7,773 bases of DNA from contig CAKTZN010000087.1 in NCBI GenBank assembly GCA_934635545.1, positions 1-7,773 on the forward strand, in the 5' to 3' direction. The notes under the pieces were generated by a model. It saw only the letters and a list, made by a program, of their open reading frames with translations, had not been told where the DNA came from and made no database searches. The stretch comes from an uncultured Oscillospiraceae bacterium. GTDB lineage: Bacteria > Bacillota > Clostridia > Oscillospirales > Oscillospiraceae. Below, piece after piece: positions 5,937 through 7,773 of the stretch. Position 1 is the stretch's first letter. Every line of letters starts with the position of its first letter. Made by a program: the position numbers and the translations under genes.

Positions 5937-5968
5937 TTAACGGAAAATTTATATGAACTTTCCGTTAA
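5937..5968. repeat. 10-bp inverted repeat, possible regulator binding site
   Basis: TTAACGGAAA (5937-5946) and TTTCCGTTAA (5959-5968) are exact reverse complements separated by 12 bp, so equivalent bases repeat about every two helical turns. A further TTAACG at 5917-5922 is spaced exactly 20 bp from the one at 5937. There is no T-run after it, so it is not a terminator. Its centre is about 70 bp upstream of the inferred cstA-operon start site, a common place for an activator. Confidence 0.45.
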
Positions 5969-5989
5969 AATCTTGTTAATTTTGCCCTC

Positions 5990-6018
5990 TTGAAATTCAA
6001 AAACATCTGGCGTATAGT
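5990..6018 (+). promoter_or_regulatory. Sigma-A promoter for the 179-aa gene-cstA operon
   Basis: TTGAAA (5990-5995, 5/6) and TATAGT (6013-6018, 5/6) are separated by exactly 17 bp. Transcription should begin near 6025, leaving a leader of roughly 135 nt with two hairpins and a possible leader ORF. A second TATAGT at 5930-5935 has no fitting -35. Confidence 0.65.
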
Positions 6019-6057
6019 ATGGACTATGATTTTTCAAGCAGCGATAACGTTTCCGGA

Positions 6058-6081
6058 GAGGAAAAATGCAACTTTTTCCTC
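6058..6081 (+). promoter_or_regulatory. Leader hairpin 1, covering the RBS and start of a small ORF
   Basis: GAGGAAAAA (6058-6066) pairs perfectly with TTTTTCCTC (6073-6081) around the 6-nt loop TGCAAC. The stem contains the GAGG ribosome-binding sequence of the 11-codon ORF, and its ATG begins at the stem-loop boundary (6066-6068). When folded it would hide that initiation site. Confidence 0.5.
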
Positions 6082-6101
6082 ACAGTACTTTTCGCGCTTA
6101 A
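6066..6101 (+). CDS. Possible 11-residue leader peptide
   Basis: ATG 6066 opens an 11-codon frame, MQLFPHSTFRA, closed by TAA 6099-6101. GGAG (6055-6058) lies 7 nt upstream and GAGG (6058-6061) 4 nt upstream, a better ribosome site than that of the 179-aa gene downstream. The ORF starts in hairpin 1 and stops in hairpin 2. There is no run of one regulatory amino acid. It could be a translated leader affecting downstream expression, or chance. Confidence 0.3.
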   Translation: MQLFPHSTFRA

Positions 6102-6111
6102 AACCGCGAAA
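6090..6111 (+). promoter_or_regulatory. Leader hairpin 2
   Basis: TTTCGCG (6090-6096) pairs with CGCGAAA (6105-6111) around the 8-nt loop CTTAAAAC. It includes the stop codon of the small leader ORF. No T-run follows, so it is not itself an intrinsic terminator. Together with hairpin 1 it makes the cstA-operon leader unusually structured. Confidence 0.45.
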
Positions 6112-6158
6112 GCATACGAAAATGTGATGGCTGTATTCAAGGAAAGGACGGTGGAACC

Positions 6159-6698
6159 ATGACACGGGAAGAAGCAGTACAGCGTCTGTGCAATATCTAC
6201 AGCGGCGATTTTGACGTTCGCGTGTGTGAAGCGCACGAGCAGCCTCTGGCGGCGCAAATGGATTTTTATGCAGAATCCTCCAAATATGTGCTGTCCAAAA
6301 AAGCAAAGCTCTGGGAGGCCAACAGCTTTGAATATGTTTACCTGTTCAGCGTCCCCCATCTGACCCGCGAGATCTATGAGGCATGTGAAAAGAAGGCCTA
6401 TGAGGAGGGCATGGCCCGCATCAATCCCGGCCCCAATCACATGTACACCTACATCACGGCCCTGTTCCTGTGCGATAGCTGCGACGACGACGCCCGCAAG
6501 GCGCTGAAGCGCTGCAGGCTCTATAAGAGCTTCCGCATGTCCTATTGGGGCTGGATGGACTTTCACACCGCCATGGTGGAGCTGCCAGAGGAAAAGGTCA
6601 GCAGCAACGCCAGCGGACACAGTGCAGCGCAGGTCTTCAAGCAGGGCCTGTTTCATAAGCAAAAGAAAATCTTGTTCAGAAAGGAGAGAGCTTTATGA
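6159..6698 (+). CDS. Uncharacterised 179-aa protein translationally coupled to cstA
   Basis: I cannot assign a function. The protein is soluble by eye, with no signal peptide or membrane segment, and has mixed alpha/beta character. Residues about 13-65 (IYSGDFDV..., then AQMDFYAESSKYVLSKKAKLW and EYVYLFSV) look like strands around a small sheet. PGPNHMYTYITALFLCDSC (90-108) and YKSFRMSYWGWMDFHTAMVEL (122-142) look like further strands, with a CDSC pair (Cys105, Cys108). The charged tail (about 145-179) looks variable. I recall similar short proteins beside CstA-type genes in Clostridia, but cannot confirm a family name. It is not the DUF466/YbdD protein that accompanies cstA in enterobacteria. 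ATG 6159 has only a modest GGTGG site 4 nt upstream. Its TGA overlaps the cstA ATG (ATGA), so the two are co-translated. By inference it is an accessory or regulatory partner of the transporter. Confidence 0.85.
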   Translation: MTREEAVQRLCNIYSGDFDVRVCEAHEQPLAAQMDFYAESSKYVLSKKAKLWEANSFEYVYLFSVPHLTREIYEACEKKAYEEGMARINPGPNHMYTYITALFLCDSCDDDARKALKRCRLYKSFRMSYWGWMDFHTAMVELPEEKVSSNASGHSAAQVFKQGLFHKQKKILFRKERAL

Positions 6699-7773
6699 AT
6701 GCTGCTTTGTTCCTTATCATCGGCTGCGCAGTTCTGGTCGTAGGCTATATCTTCTACGGCGGCTGGCTGGCCAAGAAGTGGGGCGTCGATAACTCCCGTC
6801 CTACTCCCGCTCATACCATGGAAGACGGCAAGGACTACTGCCCTGCCAAGGCTCCTGTGCTGATGGGCCATCACTTCTCCTCCATCGCCGGCGCCGGCCC
6901 CATCAACGGCCCCATTCAGGCGGCTGTGTTCGGCTGGGTCCCCGTGATGCTGTGGGTCCTGATCGGCGGCATCTTCTTCGGCGGCGTGCATGACTTCGGT
7001 GCTCTGTTCGCTTCCATCCGCCACAAGGGCGAGTCCATCGGTGAGGTCATCGGCGACGCCATCGGCGCCAAGGCCAAGAAGCTGTTCATCACCTTCGCTT
7101 ACCTGACCCTGATCCTTGTTGTGGCCGCTTTCGCTTCCATCGTAGCCAACACCTTCAAGGCTACCTACACCGCTGAGGGCGCGATCGACTACGCCGCTTC
7201 CGCGGCCAACGCCTCCACCGCCATCATCTCCATCATGTTCATCCTGATGGCCATCCTGTTCGGCTTCTTTGTCTATCGCCGCAACGCGCCTCTGGGCGTG
7301 GCCACTGTGATCGGCGTCATCGGCATCGTGGTCTGCATGGTCATCGGCCTGAACTGGCACCCCATCTATCTGAACTACACCGTGTGGATGATCATTGTCG
7401 GTCTGTACATCGGCGTCGCTTCCGTCACCCCTGTGTGGATCCTGCTGCAGCCCCGTGACTACCTGAGCTCCTTCCTGCTGTACGGCATGATGGTCTTGGC
7501 TGTTGTGGGTATCATCGGCGCGCATCCCACCGTCGAGATGCCTGCGTTCCTGGGCTTCTATGATACGCTGGCTCCCTCCGGCACCTCTCTTGGTTATCTG
7601 TTCCCCGCCCTGTTCGTGACCATCGCCTGCGGCGCTGTGTCCGGCTTCCACTCTCTGGTTGGCTCCGGCACCACCTCCAAGCAGTTGGATCAGGAAAAGG
7701 ACGCCAAGCCCATCGCTTACGGCGGCATGCTGATCGAGTGCGCTCTGGCTCTGATCTCCGTCTGCGCTGTTGG
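6695..7773 (+). CDS. cstA: CstA-family carbon-starvation transporter (pyruvate/peptide), 3' truncated
   Basis: The frame is open from ATG 6695 to the window end, giving 359 residues; Firmicute relatives run to roughly 480-600, so the C-terminal part is missing. It is a polytopic inner-membrane protein: TM1 is about 3-26, and hydrophobic segments repeat throughout. Family hallmarks are GHHFSSIAGAGPINGPIQAA (58-77) and FHSLVGSGTTSKQL (318-331), followed by DQEKDAKPIAYGGMLIE. Characterised relatives are E. coli CstA and BtsT, carbon-starvation-induced uptake systems for pyruvate and peptides, probably proton-driven. The AGGAG site (6682-6686) has an ideal 8-nt gap, and the start overlaps the stop of the 179-aa gene. 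Codons GCT, CCT and CGT are more frequent than in neighbouring genes, hinting at high expression. Family is very sure; pyruvate versus peptide specificity is not resolvable. Confidence 0.95.
   Translation, partial: MNAALFLIIGCAVLVVGYIFYGGWLAKKWGVDNSRPTPAHTMEDGKDYCPAKAPVLMGHHFSSIAGAGPINGPIQAAVFGWVPVMLWVLIGGIFFGGVHDFGALFASIRHKGESIGEVIGDAIGAKAKKLFITFAYLTLILVVAAFASIVANTFKATYTAEGAIDYAASAANASTAIISIMFILMAILFGFFVYRRNAPLGVATVIGVIGIVVCMVIGLNWHPIYLNYTVWMIIVGLYIGVASVTPVWILLQPRDYLSSFLLYGMMVLAVVGIIGAHPTVEMPAFLGFYDTLAPSGTSLGYLFPALFVTIACGAVSGFHSLVGSGTTSKQLDQEKDAKPIAYGGMLIECALALISVCAV

Larger units (their letters stand above)
5751..6158. other. 408-bp AT-rich intergenic region, no convincing protein gene
   Basis: This is the only long non-coding stretch. 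In order it holds the pseudouridine synthase terminator, the minus-oriented hairpin, a near-cre motif, the 10-bp inverted repeat, the promoter, and the structured leader with a possible 11-codon ORF. From about 5900 it is markedly AT-rich compared with the genes around it. The 10-mer GATATCACAG of the terminator (5761-5770) recurs at 5903-5912. Minus-strand open frames crossing it run through the terminator or the coding gene and are not credible. Confidence 0.7.

Noticed and set aside
5937..5968. The 10-bp inverted repeat as a transcription terminator
   Set aside because: The loop is 12 nt and neither strand has a T-run directly after the stem; an operator is more likely.
6024..6662. A 212-codon minus-strand frame opposite the 179-aa gene, possibly the source of the minus transcript ending at the 5831-5865 hairpin
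   Set aside because: It has no convincing RBS or promoter, no recognisable domain, and overlaps the full plus-strand gene, which has operon coupling to cstA.
6653..7651. A 332-codon minus-strand frame opposite cstA
   Set aside because: It is an Asp/His/Gly-rich low-complexity shadow; the plus strand encodes a clear CstA protein.
1..7773. CRISPR arrays, insertion sequences, tRNA or rRNA genes, phage or toxin-antitoxin genes
   Set aside because: No regularly spaced repeats, transposase-like frames, tRNA-like cloverleaf or integrase motifs were seen on either strand; gene content is chromosomal housekeeping and envelope functions.

Overview
The window reads as chromosome from a GC-rich low-GC-phylum relative: a Firmicute of the Oscillospiraceae/Ruminococcaceae type (Oscillibacter, Flavonifractor or Lawsonibacter-like gut Clostridia). 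The reasons are the protein families present (amidase_6-type Cys/His hydrolase, OmpR/WalK-type two-component pair, GerMN lipoprotein, DacF-type D,D-carboxypeptidase, short RluA enzyme, CstA), strong AGGAGG-like ribosome binding sites, and strong third-position G/C in most genes. The assignment is an inference from gene style, not from a marker gene.

Layout. (1) 1-567, plus strand: the 3' end of a secreted or wall-associated amidase-domain protein, cut by the window edge. (2) 574-610: a perfect 16-bp-arm hairpin that separates it from a convergent operon. (3) 3561 down to 610, minus strand: a compact three-gene operon, response regulator, then sensor histidine kinase, then tandem-GerMN lipoprotein. 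The kinase-lipoprotein junction is a GTGA overlap. (4) 3562-3729: a 168-bp divergent control region with two very good sigma-A promoters placed face to face, so the two 5' leaders overlap by about 50 nt. (5) 3730-5750, plus strand: a membrane-anchored D-alanyl-D-alanine carboxypeptidase overlapping (TGATG) a short RluA-family pseudouridine synthase, closed by a 42-bp palindromic terminator. (6) 5751-6158: a 408-bp AT-rich intergenic stretch with a minus-strand-oriented terminator hairpin, a 10-bp-arm inverted repeat, a near-cre site, a good promoter, and a 5' leader carrying two hairpins and a possible 11-codon leader ORF. (7) 6159-7773, plus strand: a 179-aa protein of unknown function overlapping (ATGA) cstA, which runs off the right edge.

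How the genes fit together. The left two thirds looks like an envelope module: a two-component system co-transcribed with an exported lipoprotein, divergent from a peptidoglycan carboxypeptidase and beside an amidase-domain protein. The order regulator-kinase-GerMN lipoprotein resembles actinobacterial mtrA-mtrB-lpqB, which is the most interesting biological idea here. The right third is a nutrient-scavenging unit: CstA-family transporters take up pyruvate or peptides under carbon limitation, and here the gene is translationally coupled to an uncharacterised small soluble protein under an elaborate leader. No mobile element, CRISPR array, tRNA or rRNA was seen.
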